NCBI GenBank assembly: GCA_902588335.1
Contig: CACIOV010000033.1
Location: 1-6,974, forward strand
Reading direction: 5' to 3'
Source: an uncultured Pelagibacteraceae bacterium
GTDB lineage: Bacteria > Pseudomonadota > Alphaproteobacteria > Pelagibacterales > Pelagibacteraceae
DNA length: 6,974 nt
Position numbers and translations under genes: made by a program. The notes beneath the pieces are model-generated. The model saw only the letters and a list, made by a program, of their open reading frames with translations. It was not told where the DNA came from and made no database searches. This document shows positions 6,538 to 6,974 of the stretch, in pieces; the stretch's first letter is position 1, and each line of letters begins with the position of its first letter.

Positions 6538-6974
6538 TTAAAATTGTTTAAGAAAATTTATCATATAACTATTAGCTCCAGGATTTTTATCTCCTAAACT
6601 AGCATTAGATATATGGTTATAGGACATTCCAAATTCAGTAGTATCGGATAGATTTAATGACATTTGAATTTCACTCTTAAATTCTAGGGCAGAACCTAAA
6701 TCTTTTCCATCTCCAGAATTATAATATCCTGGAGCAAAACTAGGAGTAATTTTCAAAAATCCGACTTCATATTCTGCTTGCGCTCCAGTATAAAGATAAA
6801 ACGCACTATTTTCAGTCAAAAAACCTCCAGTGATTGGAGAGATTTTTCCTAAAAAACTTTTCCTAAACAAATCATCACTTTGATGTTGCAAACCAAGTAT
6901 ACCAGCAGCTTGTTTGTCATCACTGAAATCGAACATGCCAGTAAAGAAATTTAATTCAGTTTCATTATCATTTA
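6538..6974 (-). CDS. PagL-like lipid A 3-O-deacylase / acyloxyacyl hydrolase family outer-membrane protein (3' part only)
   Basis: The frame is open from the right edge to a TAA at 6540-6538, giving 144 visible residues. The Met at 6936-6934 is internal, because the frame continues upstream through TELNFFTG without a stop. The fragment shows alternating amphipathic beta-strands (for example SAFYLYTGAQAEYEVGFLKI), the motif YNHISNASLGDKNPG near the C-terminus and a terminal Phe. That ending is typical of small outer-membrane beta-barrels of the PagL family, which remove the 3-O acyl chain of lipid A. His and Ser of the His-x-Ser motif are present at codons 6615-6613 and 6609-6607. The expected catalytic Glu, 14 residues after the His in P. 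aeruginosa PagL, is Asn here (6573-6571). The signal peptide and first strands lie outside the window. It is 29 bases upstream of the dehydrogenase gene and in the same direction; a functional link to it is not evident. Confidence 0.75.
   Translation of the reverse strand, partial: NDNETELNFFTGMFDFSDDKQAAGILGLQHQSDDLFRKSFLGKISPITGGFLTENSAFYLYTGAQAEYEVGFLKITPSFAPGYYNSGDGKDLGSALEFKSEIQMSLNLSDTTEFGMSYNHISNASLGDKNPGANSYMINFLKQF

Noticed and set aside
6509..6600. Promoter for the lldD-like gene, suggested by a TATGAT hexamer in the end of the PagL-like gene
   Set aside because: The hexamer has no acceptable -35 at 16-18 bases, and such A/T hexamers occur by chance in this composition.
6934..6936. 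ATG as the start of the PagL-like gene
   Set aside because: The frame stays open upstream to the window edge and encodes plausible beta-barrel sequence (TELNFFTG), and a signal peptide would be expected further upstream. The gene is partial and this Met is internal.
1..6974. CRISPR array, tRNA, insertion sequence, defence or other mobile system
   Set aside because: No direct-repeat array, cloverleaf-like segment, transposase, integrase or inverted terminal repeats were seen. The window is almost fully occupied by metabolic genes.

Overview
The window is strongly A+T-rich, has frequent A/T homopolymers and almost no intergenic space, and carries all recognisable genes on the minus strand. This matches a streamlined marine alphaproteobacterium of the SAR11/Pelagibacter kind. 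That assignment is an inference from composition and gene content, not from a phylogenetic marker.

In transcription order (right to left) the window holds six features of gene content. First is the 3' part of a PagL-like outer-membrane lipid A deacylase family gene, cut by the right edge. Then come an FMN-dependent L-2-hydroxyacid (L-lactate type) dehydrogenase, and a fold-type I PLP aminotransferase. The complete glycolate oxidase set glcD-glcE-glcF follows. Last are the first 34 codons of a probable D-2-hydroxyacid dehydrogenase (glyoxylate/hydroxypyruvate reductase type), cut by the left edge and recognisable although very short. Junctions are tight: 29 nt, 2 nt, 50 nt, a 47-nt overlap, 0 nt and a 4-nt ATGA overlap. 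The 50-nt gap before glcD is the largest and holds the only convincing promoter-like sequence.

The genes form a 2-hydroxyacid module. GlcDEF oxidises glycolate to glyoxylate and passes electrons to the respiratory chain. The LldD-like enzyme probably does the same for L-lactate or a related L-2-hydroxyacid. The downstream reductase could interconvert glyoxylate/glycolate or hydroxypyruvate/glycerate. The aminotransferase could pass the 2-oxoacid products to amino acids such as glycine or alanine; its substrate cannot be read from the sequence. The PagL-like gene is probably only a neighbour.

I see no RNA gene, mobile element, CRISPR array or convincing terminator. The region looks like ordinary core metabolism. 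The points worth a second look are the possibly leaderless glcD promoter, the glcD/glcE overlap with an embedded Shine-Dalgarno, the apparent loss of the PagL catalytic Glu, the opposed oxidase/reductase pair, and long A-tracts inside the genes.
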